Notes: generated from the sequence alone by a model not told the origin. DNA of 35,018 nucleotides from CAZWKX01 sp964614095 (GCA_964614095.1 CAZTJO010000021.1:1-35018), one strand, 5' to 3'. Shown: positions 16,233 through 25,553, numbered from the stretch's first letter. Translations and numbers: made by a program.

Positions 16233-18215
16233 TTGATCGAGGCCAAAGGGCACGCCGCAGAGTTGAGTGAAGCCCAGCTGCTGGCCCTGTACCGGGCCAT
16301 GGTCCTTGGCCGTGTGCTCGAGGAGAGTCTCCTTCTGATGCACGAGGAGGGGAAGCTGCGCGGGAGGTTCTACCCGGCGATAGGCCAGGAAGCTGCCCAG
16401 GTGGGGCTTGCGTTCGCCCTCGAGCCCGGTGACGTCTACGGAGGCACCCATCGCGACCTCATGTCGCTGCTGGTGCGGGGGCTCACTCTCGAAGAGGCTC
16501 TGCTCAGCATGTTTGGCAAGGCGGCGGGGCCGGCCGAGGGTCGAGACGGCGGAGTGTGCGTCGGCGTTCCGGAGAAGGGAGCCCTGATGGTGGCGGCGGC
16601 GCTTCCCGATGCCTATCCGGTGGCGGTCGGCTGGGCCCTGGCCTTTGCGCAGCGTGCCGAGGACAAGGTGGCGATGGCCAATTGTGGTGAGGGGGCAACG
16701 GCGGCGGGGACCTGGCACGAAGCCGTCAACTTTGCTGCGGTCAAGCAACTGCCGGTGGTATTCACCGTGCAGAACAACCAGTTTGCCTACTCGACCCCCA
16801 ATGAGGGCGAATTCCGGCTCGGAAACATCGCCGACCGGGCTGGCGGCTATGGGATCCCGGGTGTGGTCGTCGACGGCAACGATGCTCTGGACTGCTACGC
16901 CACGGCTCGGCAGGCGGTGGAGCGAGCCCGTTCGGGAGCCGGCCCCACTCTTATCGAGGCGGTCACGTTCCGCCAGCGCGGCCACCATGCCGGTGACCCG
17001 GCCGATTACGTCGACAACAAGGAGAGGGAGTCCTGGCTGGCCCGGGATCCGATCGGCCGGATGGAGGAGTTCTTGAGGAGTCGCGGCATGCTCGACGACA
17101 CGGCCCGGGCCGATATCGGTGAATCCACCGCCGCGGACATAGGCAAGACGTTGCGCTGGGCCGAACAGCAGCCCGAGCCCGTTCCACACCCGGTGAGCGT
17201 TTTTGCCGTGCGCGCCGACACGCGGGCACCGCCCCCGATCGGGGGCGGGCCCCGGCTCACCTACGGCGAGGCACTGCGCCGGGCACTCGACGAGGAGATG
17301 GGGCGTGACGAACGGGTATTCATCATGGGGCAGGACGTTCGTATGGGCGGCCCTTTTGGGGTGACGAAGAATCTTGTCGACACGTACGGCGCCACCCGGG
17401 TCGTCGACGTGCCGATAGCCGAGGCGGCCATGGTCGGAGCGGCGACAGGGGCGGCGCTGGCCGGAAGGCGTCCCATCGTCGAGGTGCAGCATGCCGAGTT
17501 CCTCTTTGCGGCTCTCGGGCAGCTCATAGGCCAGGCGGGTCGCCGCTTTTTTGCCACCGGCGAGAGTGTCCCCCTTGTTGTCAGGGTCCCGGCGGGAGCC
17601 GTCCCCGGATCGGGGCCGCACCTTTCGCTGAGCCCCGAGGCGATGCTCCTGCCGCACCCGGGATTGATGGTGGTGGCGCCTTCGACCCCGGCGGCGGCGA
17701 AGGGCCTGCTCGCCGCCGCGGCGCGTGAACCCAATCCGGTGATTGTCGTGGAGCCGGTGAGCCTGTACGAGACTGAAGGAACGGTGCCCGAGGAGGCCTA
17801 TGAGATGGCCATCGGCGGGGCTCGCATCGCTCGTCCGGGCAGCGACGTTACCGTGGTTGCGTGGGGTGGCGCGGTACCGTTTTGCCTTGAAGCGGCGGAA
17901 GAGGCGTCCGGCCGGGATGTCTCGGTGGAGGTGATCGATCTGTTGACTCTGGCGCCCATCGACTGGGGGACTGTTGCGGCGTCGGTGAAGAAGACGGCGC
18001 GCCTCGCCGTCGTTGACGAAACTGCACCTTTTGCCGGCCTCGGGGCCGAGGTGGTGGCCCGCGTTGCCGACGAGTCCTTCTGGGATCTCGATGCTCCGCT
18101 GGTCAGGGTTGTTCCACCCTTCACCCCGGTTCCCTATGCACCCAAACTCGAGCAGGCGTATCAGCCAAGGGCCGCCGGCGTCCTCAAGGCCGTTCTGTCG
18201 CTCGCGAGTACTTAG
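16233..18215 (+). CDS. 2-oxoacid dehydrogenase E1, fused alpha and beta subunits
   Basis: A 660-residue natural fusion. The alpha half (about 1-325) carries RFYPAIGQEA and the thiamine-diphosphate motif GEGATAAGTWHEA...QNNQ (about 152-185), plus RQRGHHAGDP. The beta half (from about 340) starts RLTYGEALRRALDEEM and has AEAAMVGAATGAALAGRRPI, VPAGAVPGSGPHLS, ALLLP-type core strands and DETAPFAGLGAEVVA. GEG instead of GDG is found in branched-chain enzymes such as human BCKDHA. Branched-chain 2-oxoacids are the likely substrates, though pyruvate or acetoin cannot be excluded. TTG start at 16233 follows GAGAGGGG. E2 lies 10 nt downstream. Confidence 0.9.
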   Translation: MIEAKGHAAELSEAQLLALYRAMVLGRVLEESLLLMHEEGKLRGRFYPAIGQEAAQVGLAFALEPGDVYGGTHRDLMSLLVRGLTLEEALLSMFGKAAGPAEGRDGGVCVGVPEKGALMVAAALPDAYPVAVGWALAFAQRAEDKVAMANCGEGATAAGTWHEAVNFAAVKQLPVVFTVQNNQFAYSTPNEGEFRLGNIADRAGGYGIPGVVVDGNDALDCYATARQAVERARSGAGPTLIEAVTFRQRGHHAGDPADYVDNKERESWLARDPIGRMEEFLRSRGMLDDTARADIGESTAADIGKTLRWAEQQPEPVPHPVSVFAVRADTRAPPPIGGGPRLTYGEALRRALDEEMGRDERVFIMGQDVRMGGPFGVTKNLVDTYGATRVVDVPIAEAAMVGAATGAALAGRRPIVEVQHAEFLFAALGQLIGQAGRRFFATGESVPLVVRVPAGAVPGSGPHLSLSPEAMLLPHPGLMVVAPSTPAAAKGLLAAAAREPNPVIVVEPVSLYETEGTVPEEAYEMAIGGARIARPGSDVTVVAWGGAVPFCLEAAEEASGRDVSVEVIDLLTLAPIDWGTVAASVKKTARLAVVDETAPFAGLGAEVVARVADESFWDLDAPLVRVVPPFTPVPYAPKLEQAYQPRAAGVLKAVLSLAST

Positions 18216-18225
18216 GAGGCGCCCG

Positions 18226-20118
18226 ATGTCGGTCACGGTCAGCATGCCCCAGCTGGGGGAGACGGTCACGGAGGGGACCATCTTGCGCTGGGCGAAGCAG
18301 CCGGGAGACACGGTCGCTGTAGATGAGGTTCTTTTTGAGGTCTCGACGGACAAAGTCGACACCGAAGTTCCCTCGCCGGTGGCCGGGGTCATCCTCGAGA
18401 TCCTCGTGCCGGAGGGGCAAACCGTCGTTGTGGGGACGCCACTTGCCGTAATTGGCGCAGCCGGCGAAGCTGCGGCCGTTCCCACGGCACCCGCGGAGGT
18501 TCCGGCGCCGGTCGCGGAACCACCGGCGGTCGGACCTGCTCCGATCTTCACTACCGCTCCCGACCCCTCTACTCCGATTCCGGAGCCATTCGCAGAGGTC
18601 CCTGAGCCCGGGGTGCCGGCACCTGCGCCCGAGCCTCATACCGTGCCAGCTGCACCTGTACCCGAGCCTCCTCCCGCGCCGGCCGCACCGGTGGGGGAGC
18701 CGCTCGAGATCAGCGTCGAGGTCGAACCGGCAGCGGCAGCCGAGCCGAGGCCGGCCGTTCCAGTCGATGCCGGGTTCTTGTCGCCGGTGGTGCGGAAGCT
18801 CGCCTCCGAGCACGATATCGACCTGAGCAGGATTGAGGGAACGGGCCGAAACGGCCGCATCACCCGCAAGGACGTGCAGACGTTCATCGACGCCAAGGCC
18901 CGTGGCGGAGAGCCGATGGTGCCCGAGCCCTTCACCGCGGTGCCGGAGCCGCGGCCGGCGGCCGCACCCGCCAAGGTTCCGGCGGCGCCGGGGCCGGCCG
19001 TGCCTCACCCGCCGGGCCCGGAGAAGATCGAGGTGCCTGCCGAGCTGATAGAGGCCGTCGCCGAGGTCGAAGAGCCGGCCCCGAAGCCCGGGCTGGTTCT
19101 AGAGCCCATCGAGATCCCGCCCGAATTGCCCGGACCCGCTGAGGAACCGGAGGTGGAACCGGAAGCACCTGCGGAACCGGAAGCGCCTGTGGAGCCGATG
19201 GCGCCTGTGGAGCCGATGGCGCCTGTGGAACCGGAAGCACCTGTGGAACCGGTGGCACCCGTGGAACCTCCAGCGCCACAACGGCGCGCCGGCCTGGGCA
19301 AAGGGCTTAGCGCTCTTATTCCCACCGAGGTGCCGATGCCTCCCCGGCCCCACCCGGTGCCACCGGTGGAGATCCCGCCGGGGATACCGCTACGGCCCGG
19401 GGACAGCGTGAAAGATCCGACTCGGCTGCGGATGCGAATCGCCGAGCACATGATCAGGAACCGCCGCACCGCGGCACACGTTTGGACCTCCGTGGAGGTG
19501 GACTTCGAGGCGGTGGAACAGGTGCGCAAGCGCCACGGTGCGGAGTTCAAGGCCCGGGAGGGCTTCTCTCTCACCTATGTGCCCTTCATAGCCAGGGCCA
19601 CCATCGATGCACTCGGCGTGTTCCCGGTGGTGAATTCGTCTTTCTACCTCGAGGAGCGCAAGATCGTCGAGCACGGTCGGGTGAACCTGGGCATCGCCGT
19701 CGACCTCACCCAGGAAGGACTCGTGGTGATGAACATCCCGGGGGCCGACGACATGCGCATGCGGGAACTGGCCCGGCGCGTTCGAGCCGTGGCCGAAAAG
19801 GCCCGTTCGGGTGATCTCACCCCTGATGATGTGTCCGGCAGCACGTTCACCATCACCAACCCGGGTCCGTTCGGCACATTCATGTCGGCGCCCATCATCA
19901 ACGTTCCCGAGGTGGCGATCCTGTCCACCGACACGGTGACCAAACGCCCGGTGGCGGTGGTCGACGGCACCGGTAACTCCGCCATCGCAGTGCACCATGT
20001 GGGCTATCTGGGGCTGACCTGGGATCACCGGGCCTTTGACGGATCAACGGCGGCACTGTTTGTGCGCCGCATCAAGGAGAATCTCGAGACCTGGGATTGG
20101 GAGCACGAGCTGGCATGA
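18226..20118 (+). CDS. Dihydrolipoamide acyltransferase E2 with ParB-like linker peptide
   Basis: A 630-residue E2 core protein. Order: lipoyl domain (1-79, lipoyl Lys43 in STDKVDTE); Pro/Ala/Glu linker; peripheral-subunit-binding domain (about 185-222, SPVVRKLASEHDIDLSRIEG); second linker with six 6-residue repeats (313-348); then RRAGLGKGLSALIPTE (353-368), which looks like the N-terminal ParA-binding peptide of ParB; then the catalytic domain (about 390-630) with WDHRAFDG (His601, Asp605). The acyl-transfer domain is normal. Residues 353-368 have unusual T-ending codons compared with the neighbours. ATG follows AGGAGG; the stop overlaps lipBA as ATGA. Confidence 0.93.
   Translation: MSVTVSMPQLGETVTEGTILRWAKQPGDTVAVDEVLFEVSTDKVDTEVPSPVAGVILEILVPEGQTVVVGTPLAVIGAAGEAAAVPTAPAEVPAPVAEPPAVGPAPIFTTAPDPSTPIPEPFAEVPEPGVPAPAPEPHTVPAAPVPEPPPAPAAPVGEPLEISVEVEPAAAAEPRPAVPVDAGFLSPVVRKLASEHDIDLSRIEGTGRNGRITRKDVQTFIDAKARGGEPMVPEPFTAVPEPRPAAAPAKVPAAPGPAVPHPPGPEKIEVPAELIEAVAEVEEPAPKPGLVLEPIEIPPELPGPAEEPEVEPEAPAEPEAPVEPMAPVEPMAPVEPEAPVEPVAPVEPPAPQRRAGLGKGLSALIPTEVPMPPRPHPVPPVEIPPGIPLRPGDSVKDPTRLRMRIAEHMIRNRRTAAHVWTSVEVDFEAVEQVRKRHGAEFKAREGFSLTYVPFIARATIDALGVFPVVNSSFYLEERKIVEHGRVNLGIAVDLTQEGLVVMNIPGADDMRMRELARRVRAVAEKARSGDLTPDDVSGSTFTITNPGPFGTFMSAPIINVPEVAILSTDTVTKRPVAVVDGTGNSAIAVHHVGYLGLTWDHRAFDGSTAALFVRRIKENLETWDWEHELA
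19162..19269 (+). repeat. Six 18-bp tandem repeats in E2 linker
   Basis: Units of the form (GAA/ATG/GTG)GCRCCTGTGGARCCG, each coding for six residues of the type x-A-P-V/A-E-P, stand end to end. They encode a rigid, negatively charged spacer. Such repeats can gain or lose units by slippage without breaking frame. Confidence 0.85.
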
Positions 20119-21746
20119 GCCGCCTGCGGGCGCGCTGGCTGGGCCGGCTGCCCTACGAAGAGGCATGGGATCTGCAGCGAGCCCTACACCAGGGGAGGGT
20201 GGAGGAGCGGGCCGACGACTATCTGCTGCTGCTCGAGCACCCTCCCACCTACACGCTCGGCCGTAATGCCGACGGCAGGAATCTCCTCGTGGCGCCGGAG
20301 GCTCTCAACGCCATAGGTGCCGAGCTCCACGACGTCGATCGGGGCGGTGACATCACCTATCACGGGCCCGGCCAGTTGGTCGGGTACCCGATTCGCCACC
20401 TCGGTTTCCGCCCCGACGTTGTTGCCTACGTCCGCTCTCTGGAGCGGGCCATGATCTCCGCCCTCTCCGATCTTGGGGTCGAGGCCTGGGCCGAGGAGGG
20501 CCTCACCGGGGTGTGGACGGCGCGGGGCAAGGTTGCGGCCATCGGTGTCCGGGTTTCCCGCAAGGTGACCATGCACGGCTTTGCCCTCAATGTCGCCACC
20601 GATCTCGGCTACTACCGGCACATCGTGCCCTGCGGCATCGTGAACCGCCCAGTTACGTCGGTTACCCAGGTATTAGGCCGGCCCGTTGCCCTTCGGGAGA
20701 TGATCGAGGTGATGGTGCCGCGTTTTGCCGAGGAGTTCGGCTACGACGAAGTGGAGACCCAGCTGGGGGCGTATTCCCGGGGGGCCGGCCCGGCCGAGTA
20801 CGAAGTCGACCGGCTCGTCGCCGCGGGCGCCTTCTCGCCCGGGGGGCGCCGCAGCATCCCCGTCACCATCAGGGGACGCCTGCCCGGTGAACCGGAGCGA
20901 CCCGAGTGGATGAGGGTGAAGGCTGATCTTGGTGCCGCCTATCGCGAGGTGAAGAGTCTCTTGCGGGGCCACGACCTCCACACCGTGTGTGAGGAGGCGG
21001 GGTGCCCGAACATCTTCGAGTGCTGGTCCTCCGGCACCGCCACCTTCATGCTGCTGGGCGATGTATGCACCAGGGCCTGCAGCTTCTGCAATGTGACCAC
21101 CGGACGGCCCGGCCACGTGGACTGGGAGGAGCCGAAACGGGTCGCCGAAGCGGTCGAGGAGATGAGCCTGGCTCATGCCGTGCTCACTTCGGTGAATCGT
21201 GACGACCTCGACGATGGGGGCGCCGGCGTGTTTGCCGAGACGACACGCCGCATCAGGGAACGTATGCCGACCTGCTCCGTCGAGGTTCTCATACCCGATC
21301 TCAAAGGCAATCGGGCCGCGCTCGAAAAGGTGATGGCAACAAGGCCCGAGGTGCTGAACCACAACACGGAGACCGTGCTCCGCCTGCAGCGGGATGTCCG
21401 CACCGCGGCCAGCTACGGCCGATCGCTGGCGCTACTGGCCCGGGCCCGGCAGCTCAACCCCGACGGCAGGGTGAAATCGGGGCTCATCGTCGGTATGGGG
21501 GAGACCCGGGAGGAGGTGCTCGGCACGCTTGCCGATCTGAGGGCGGTCGGGGTCGACATCGTCACCATCGGGCAGTATCTGCGTCCCACGGCGCGGCATC
21601 GTGCGATCGATCGATACGTGGCTCCCGACGAATTTGCCGAGTACAAGGTTTTTGGGGAGCGGCTGGGAATCCCCTATGTGGAGTCGGGGCCGCTGGTGAG
21701 ATCGTCCTACCACGCCAAGGAGGCGCGAGAGGCGGCGGGGAGGTAG
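20115..21746 (+). CDS. LipB-LipA fusion: octanoyltransferase plus lipoyl synthase
   Basis: A 543-residue single frame joining two lipoylation enzymes. Residues 1-215 are LipB, with RGGDITYHGPGQLVGYP, the catalytic Lys139 (GKVAAIG) and Cys173 (PCGI). After a short linker, residues about 255-543 are LipA: the auxiliary cluster Cys292/297/303 (CEEAGCPNIFEC), the radical-SAM Cys318/322/325 (CTRACSFC) and the C-terminal RSSYHA. LipB moves octanoate from acyl-carrier protein to the E2 lysine; LipA inserts two sulfurs. Both are normally separate proteins. ATG 20115 overlaps the E2 stop (ATGA), so it is translated with its own substrate protein. Confidence 0.93.
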   Translation: MSRLRARWLGRLPYEEAWDLQRALHQGRVEERADDYLLLLEHPPTYTLGRNADGRNLLVAPEALNAIGAELHDVDRGGDITYHGPGQLVGYPIRHLGFRPDVVAYVRSLERAMISALSDLGVEAWAEEGLTGVWTARGKVAAIGVRVSRKVTMHGFALNVATDLGYYRHIVPCGIVNRPVTSVTQVLGRPVALREMIEVMVPRFAEEFGYDEVETQLGAYSRGAGPAEYEVDRLVAAGAFSPGGRRSIPVTIRGRLPGEPERPEWMRVKADLGAAYREVKSLLRGHDLHTVCEEAGCPNIFECWSSGTATFMLLGDVCTRACSFCNVTTGRPGHVDWEEPKRVAEAVEEMSLAHAVLTSVNRDDLDDGGAGVFAETTRRIRERMPTCSVEVLIPDLKGNRAALEKVMATRPEVLNHNTETVLRLQRDVRTAASYGRSLALLARARQLNPDGRVKSGLIVGMGETREEVLGTLADLRAVGVDIVTIGQYLRPTARHRAIDRYVAPDEFAEYKVFGERLGIPYVESGPLVRSSYHAKEAREAAGR

Positions 21747-21849
21747 ACCGGGCGGCGTGTCGCGCTACATCGTCGGCCTGCGCCGCGGCACGGTATAGCC
21801 TGGTGGGCAAGCGGAACGATCAGAGAGACGGCGACCAAAGGGACGAGGT

Positions 21850-23817
21850 ATGACCACCGAGCAGCTTGCGGTCAACACCATCAAGGCACTGACGATGGAT
21901 GCCGTGCAGCGGGCCAATTCGGGCCATCCGGGTATGCCGATGGGCATGGCCGATGTAGGAGTCGTGTTGTGGACCAAGTTCCTTCGGGTGGACCCCACCG
22001 ATCCCACTTGGCCCAATCGTGATCGTTTTGTGCTGTCGAACGGCCACGGATCGATGCTGCTCTACTCGCTGCTGCACCTGGCCGGATTTGGCCTGACTAT
22101 GGACGATCTGCGCCGCTTCAGGCAGTGGGGGTCGCCGACGCCGGGGCATCCGGAGCGCCTGCCCGAACTGGGAATCGAGATGACGACGGGACCGCTGGGT
22201 CAGGGTTTCGGCACCGCGGTGGGCATGGCCATCGCCGAAGCACACCTGCGGGCGGTGTTCGGGTCGGATCTTGTCAGCCACCACACGTATGCCTTTGTGA
22301 GCGATGGTGATCTGATGGAGGGCATCGCCTCGGAGGCGGCTTCCCTGGCCGGTCATCTCGGTCTGGGCCGTATCGTTTACGTCTACGACGACAACAACAT
22401 CTCCATCGAGGGGCCCACCGATATCGCGTTCACCGAGGACGTGCTCGCACGGGTTGCCGCCATGGGTTGGCACACCGTCGATGTGGACGGGCACGACCGC
22501 GGTGCGTTGGAGGAGGCCATCATCGAGGCGAGAGCGGTGGCGGATCGCCCGTCTCTGATCGCGGCGCACACCCATATCGCCCATGGGGCGCCGAACCTGC
22601 AGGACACCGCCCAATCGCACGGCAGTCCACTGGGTGATGACGAGATTGCTCTCGCCAAGGAGGCGATGGGGTGGCCGGTGGACTCCAGTTTTGAGGTCGC
22701 CGACGAGGTGTATGCCCTGTTTGCCGAAGCCATGGCCCGGGGCACTGAGGCTCGTCATGCCTGGGAGCGGCGGCGGGACGATGTTTTCGTCGCCGACACT
22801 GATGTCGCCGCAAAGTGGACGTCTTATTGGATTCCGGATCCGATCGTGGTGGGCTCACTCGGCTACGAGGTCGGGGCATCCGTGGCAACGCGCCAGGCGT
22901 CGGGCAAGGCGCTCAACGCCATCGCCGAGAATGCTCCCTACCTGCTCGGCGGCTCGGCAGACCTGGCGCCGTCGACGAACACGCTGCTCGACGGGGCGGG
23001 TGATCTGCAGGCCGGCTCACCTGAGGGCCGCAACCTCCATTTTGGAGTCCGTGAGCATGCCATGGCTGCCGCGGTGAACGGCATGGTCGCCCACGGCGGG
23101 CTGCGGGCCTACGGGGCCACCTTTTTGGTGTTCAGCGACTACATGCGCCCGGCGGTTCGGCTTGCCGCGCTCATGGAGGTGCCAAGCATCTTCGTGTGGA
23201 CTCACGACTCCATCTTCCTCGGAGAGGACGGGCCCACCCATCAGCCGATCGAGCATCTCGCCAGCCTGAGGGCGATCCCCAACCTCTGGGTGGTGCGCCC
23301 CGCCGATGCCGGGGAGACGGCGGAAGCGTGGGAGCTGGCGCTGCGCCGCACCGAGGGGCCCACGGCCCTTGTGCTCAGCCGGCAGGGCCTGCCGGTGCTG
23401 GATCGAAGCGGCAAGGAGGGCCTTGTGCATCGAGGCGGCTACGTGTTGCGCGACGGCAAGGATGCCGTGGTCGTCGCCACGGGCTCGGAGGTTACGGTGG
23501 CGCTGGAGGCGGCCGAGATTTTGGCCCGCGACGGCCGTTCGGTGCGAGTAGTCAGCCTGCCCTGCTGGGAGGCTTTCCAGGCCCAGGATGAGGAGTACCG
23601 CAGCGGAGTGCTGGGCATCGGCCTGCCCGCCGCTTCTCTCGAGGCGGGCTCAACTCTGGGATGGGAGCGGTTTGTCGGGACCGGGGGCCTCACCCTTGGC
23701 ATCGACCGATTCGGCGCTTCGGCCCCGCTGAAGCGACTCGCCGAAGAATGGGGTTTCACCGCGGAGCTGGTCGCCGAGCGAATCGAGTCCTGGCTCGAGG
23801 GCCAGAGCGCAACTTGA
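21850..23817 (+). CDS. tkt: Transketolase
   Basis: A 655-residue thiamine-diphosphate enzyme of the pentose phosphate pathway. Key blocks are ANSGHPGMPMGMAD, SNGHGSMLLYSLLHL, TTGPLGQGFGTAVGMA, the cofactor motif DGDLMEGIASEAA...DDNN, GVREHAMAAAVNGM and FLGEDGPTHQPIEHLA. ATG 21850 follows AAAGGGACGAGG. The 103-bp gap before it, with a possible TATAGC -10 near 21794, suggests its own promoter rather than read-through from lipBA. The stop lies 8 nt from that of the convergent sat-cysC gene. Confidence 0.96.
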   Translation: MTTEQLAVNTIKALTMDAVQRANSGHPGMPMGMADVGVVLWTKFLRVDPTDPTWPNRDRFVLSNGHGSMLLYSLLHLAGFGLTMDDLRRFRQWGSPTPGHPERLPELGIEMTTGPLGQGFGTAVGMAIAEAHLRAVFGSDLVSHHTYAFVSDGDLMEGIASEAASLAGHLGLGRIVYVYDDNNISIEGPTDIAFTEDVLARVAAMGWHTVDVDGHDRGALEEAIIEARAVADRPSLIAAHTHIAHGAPNLQDTAQSHGSPLGDDEIALAKEAMGWPVDSSFEVADEVYALFAEAMARGTEARHAWERRRDDVFVADTDVAAKWTSYWIPDPIVVGSLGYEVGASVATRQASGKALNAIAENAPYLLGGSADLAPSTNTLLDGAGDLQAGSPEGRNLHFGVREHAMAAAVNGMVAHGGLRAYGATFLVFSDYMRPAVRLAALMEVPSIFVWTHDSIFLGEDGPTHQPIEHLASLRAIPNLWVVRPADAGETAEAWELALRRTEGPTALVLSRQGLPVLDRSGKEGLVHRGGYVLRDGKDAVVVATGSEVTVALEAAEILARDGRSVRVVSLPCWEAFQAQDEEYRSGVLGIGLPAASLEAGSTLGWERFVGTGGLTLGIDRFGASAPLKRLAEEWGFTAELVAERIESWLEGQSAT

Positions 23818-23825
23818 CTCGAGCA

Positions 23826-25553
23826 TTAGTCCCGCTTGGGCTCAATGAACCCTTCGTGCTCCAGTTGGAGGATGATCTGGTTTGCCGCCTCGTCCGGGCT
23901 GATGTCGGTGGTGTCAATGACCAGATCGGCATCGTCGGGATCCTCGTAGGGGTCGGAGATGCCGGTGAACTCCTTGAGGAGGCCGGCGCGCGCCTTGGCA
24001 TACAGCCCCTTACGGTCACGCTGCTCGCAGACCTCCAGCGGGGTGGAGATGTGGATGAGGGCAAACCCGCCCAAAGGCCCGATCATGCCGCGCACCGCTT
24101 TGCGCACCTCGTCGTAGGGGGCGATGGGAGCGCAGATGGCGATCCCGCCGTTTTTGGTGATCTCGGACGCGACAAAACCGATACGTTTGATGTTCAGGTC
24201 GCGATGCTCCTTGGAGAAACCCAGCTCCGATGAGAGATTCTTGCGCACCAGATCACCGTCGAGAAGGGTGACCGGGCGGCCGCCCATCTCCAGGAGTTTG
24301 ACCTGGAGCACGTTGGCCACCGTCGATTTGCCCGATCCGGAGAGGCCGGTGAAGAACACGGTGAATCCCTGCCGGCTGCGCGGCGGATGGGTGCGGCGCA
24401 GCTCCTCGGCCACCCGCGAGAAGGTGAACCACTCGGGGATATCTCTGCCGTCGGCAAGGCGCTCCCGCAGCTCGGTTCCCGAGATGCTGAGCGTCTTTTC
24501 GCCCTCTGTGATCTCGTCGACGGGAACGTAGCGATCGTCGTCGGGCAGGTACACGACCATCTTGAAGGGCACCATGGCGACCCCGAGCTCCTTTTCGTGC
24601 TCGGCGAGCAGCTCCTGAGCGTCGTAGGGCCCGTAGAAGGGTTTGCCCGAGGAGTCGCTTCCGGGGCCGGCGTGATCGCGGCCCACAATCAGGTGGGTGC
24701 AGCCGTGGTTCTTGCGGATGATGGCGTGCCAGATGGCCTCGCGCGGTCCGGCGAGCCGCATGGCCAAAGGCAGGAGGGCCAGCTCGGCGGTGTTGCGCGG
24801 GTAGCGGTCCATGATCGCCTGGTAGGCGCGCACCCGGGTGTAGTGGTCGACATCACCGGGTTTGGTCATGCCGACGACGGGATTCACCAAGAGGTTGGCT
24901 TCCACCTCCTTGGCGGCCCGCACCGTCAATTCGAGGTGAGCCCGGTGCATGGGATTGCGCGTCTGGAAAGCGACCACACGACGCCAGCCGCGTTTGGCAA
25001 AACGGCTCCTGAGCTCGGCCGGCGTCATTCGCAGCGTCTTGAAGTCGTAGTGGGAGGGGAGCTGGAGGCCTTCGAGGCGTCCACCGATGTACCAGGGCGC
25101 TGTGTTCTCCAGAAGGTGGGCCACTCCGGGGTGTTCGTGGTTGGTGGTCCCGAACACCTTCTTCGCCTCGGCCTGGTGATCGGCCTGCCAGATGCTCTCG
25201 ACGTGCAGGGCGGCGAGCATCACTCCCTCCGTGTCACGCAGGGCGATTTTGGCACCGGGCTCGAGGGTCTGGGCCAGCTCCTCGCCGATGTCGAGAGTGA
25301 TGGGGATGGGCCACAAGGTGCCGCCGGTTAGGCGCATGCCCGACACGACGCCGTCGTAGTCGTCCTGGTTCATGAACCCGGTCAGCGGCGAGAAGCCGCC
25401 GTTGAGCAGCAGCTCGAGGTCGCAGAGATGGCGCGGTGCAAGATCGATCGACGGCCAGTCACGAGACTCCATCTTGATCTGCTGAGCGCGTTGCTCATCG
25501 ACGACAAGGTCGACGAGGGTTCCTCCATGCGGGGGAATGAGGTTCTGGGGCAC
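23826..25553 (-). CDS. Bifunctional ATP sulfurylase/APS kinase
   Basis: A 575-residue fusion for sulfate activation: ATP plus sulfate gives APS, which is then phosphorylated to PAPS. The sulfurylase part (about 1-385) has QTRNPMHRAHLEL (from residue 197) and GRDHAGPGSD. The kinase part (about 395-575) has the P-loop GLSGSGKST (about 403), DGDLVRKNLSSELGFS and RDRKGLYAKA. An intact P-loop in the kinase part supports a biosynthetic role. GTG 25553 has AAGGA upstream; a longer frame to 25715 crosses the promoter. The fused order sulfurylase-kinase is known from other bacteria. Confidence 0.95.
   Translation of the reverse strand: MPQNLIPPHGGTLVDLVVDEQRAQQIKMESRDWPSIDLAPRHLCDLELLLNGGFSPLTGFMNQDDYDGVVSGMRLTGGTLWPIPITLDIGEELAQTLEPGAKIALRDTEGVMLAALHVESIWQADHQAEAKKVFGTTNHEHPGVAHLLENTAPWYIGGRLEGLQLPSHYDFKTLRMTPAELRSRFAKRGWRRVVAFQTRNPMHRAHLELTVRAAKEVEANLLVNPVVGMTKPGDVDHYTRVRAYQAIMDRYPRNTAELALLPLAMRLAGPREAIWHAIIRKNHGCTHLIVGRDHAGPGSDSSGKPFYGPYDAQELLAEHEKELGVAMVPFKMVVYLPDDDRYVPVDEITEGEKTLSISGTELRERLADGRDIPEWFTFSRVAEELRRTHPPRSRQGFTVFFTGLSGSGKSTVANVLQVKLLEMGGRPVTLLDGDLVRKNLSSELGFSKEHRDLNIKRIGFVASEITKNGGIAICAPIAPYDEVRKAVRGMIGPLGGFALIHISTPLEVCEQRDRKGLYAKARAGLLKEFTGISDPYEDPDDADLVIDTTDISPDEAANQIILQLEHEGFIEPKRD

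Noticed and set aside
16689..16697. GEG instead of GDG in the thiamine-diphosphate motif of E1
   Set aside because: Branched-chain E1 alpha subunits such as human BCKDHA also have Glu here, so it is a family trait rather than a lesion.
16143..18551. Minus-strand frame of 802 codons
   Set aside because: It is antisense to the well-supported E1 gene; long antisense frames are expected in GC-rich coding DNA.
19162..19269. Repeat block considered as a CRISPR-like array
   Set aside because: There are no spacers; the units are contiguous, 18 bp long and in frame within E2.
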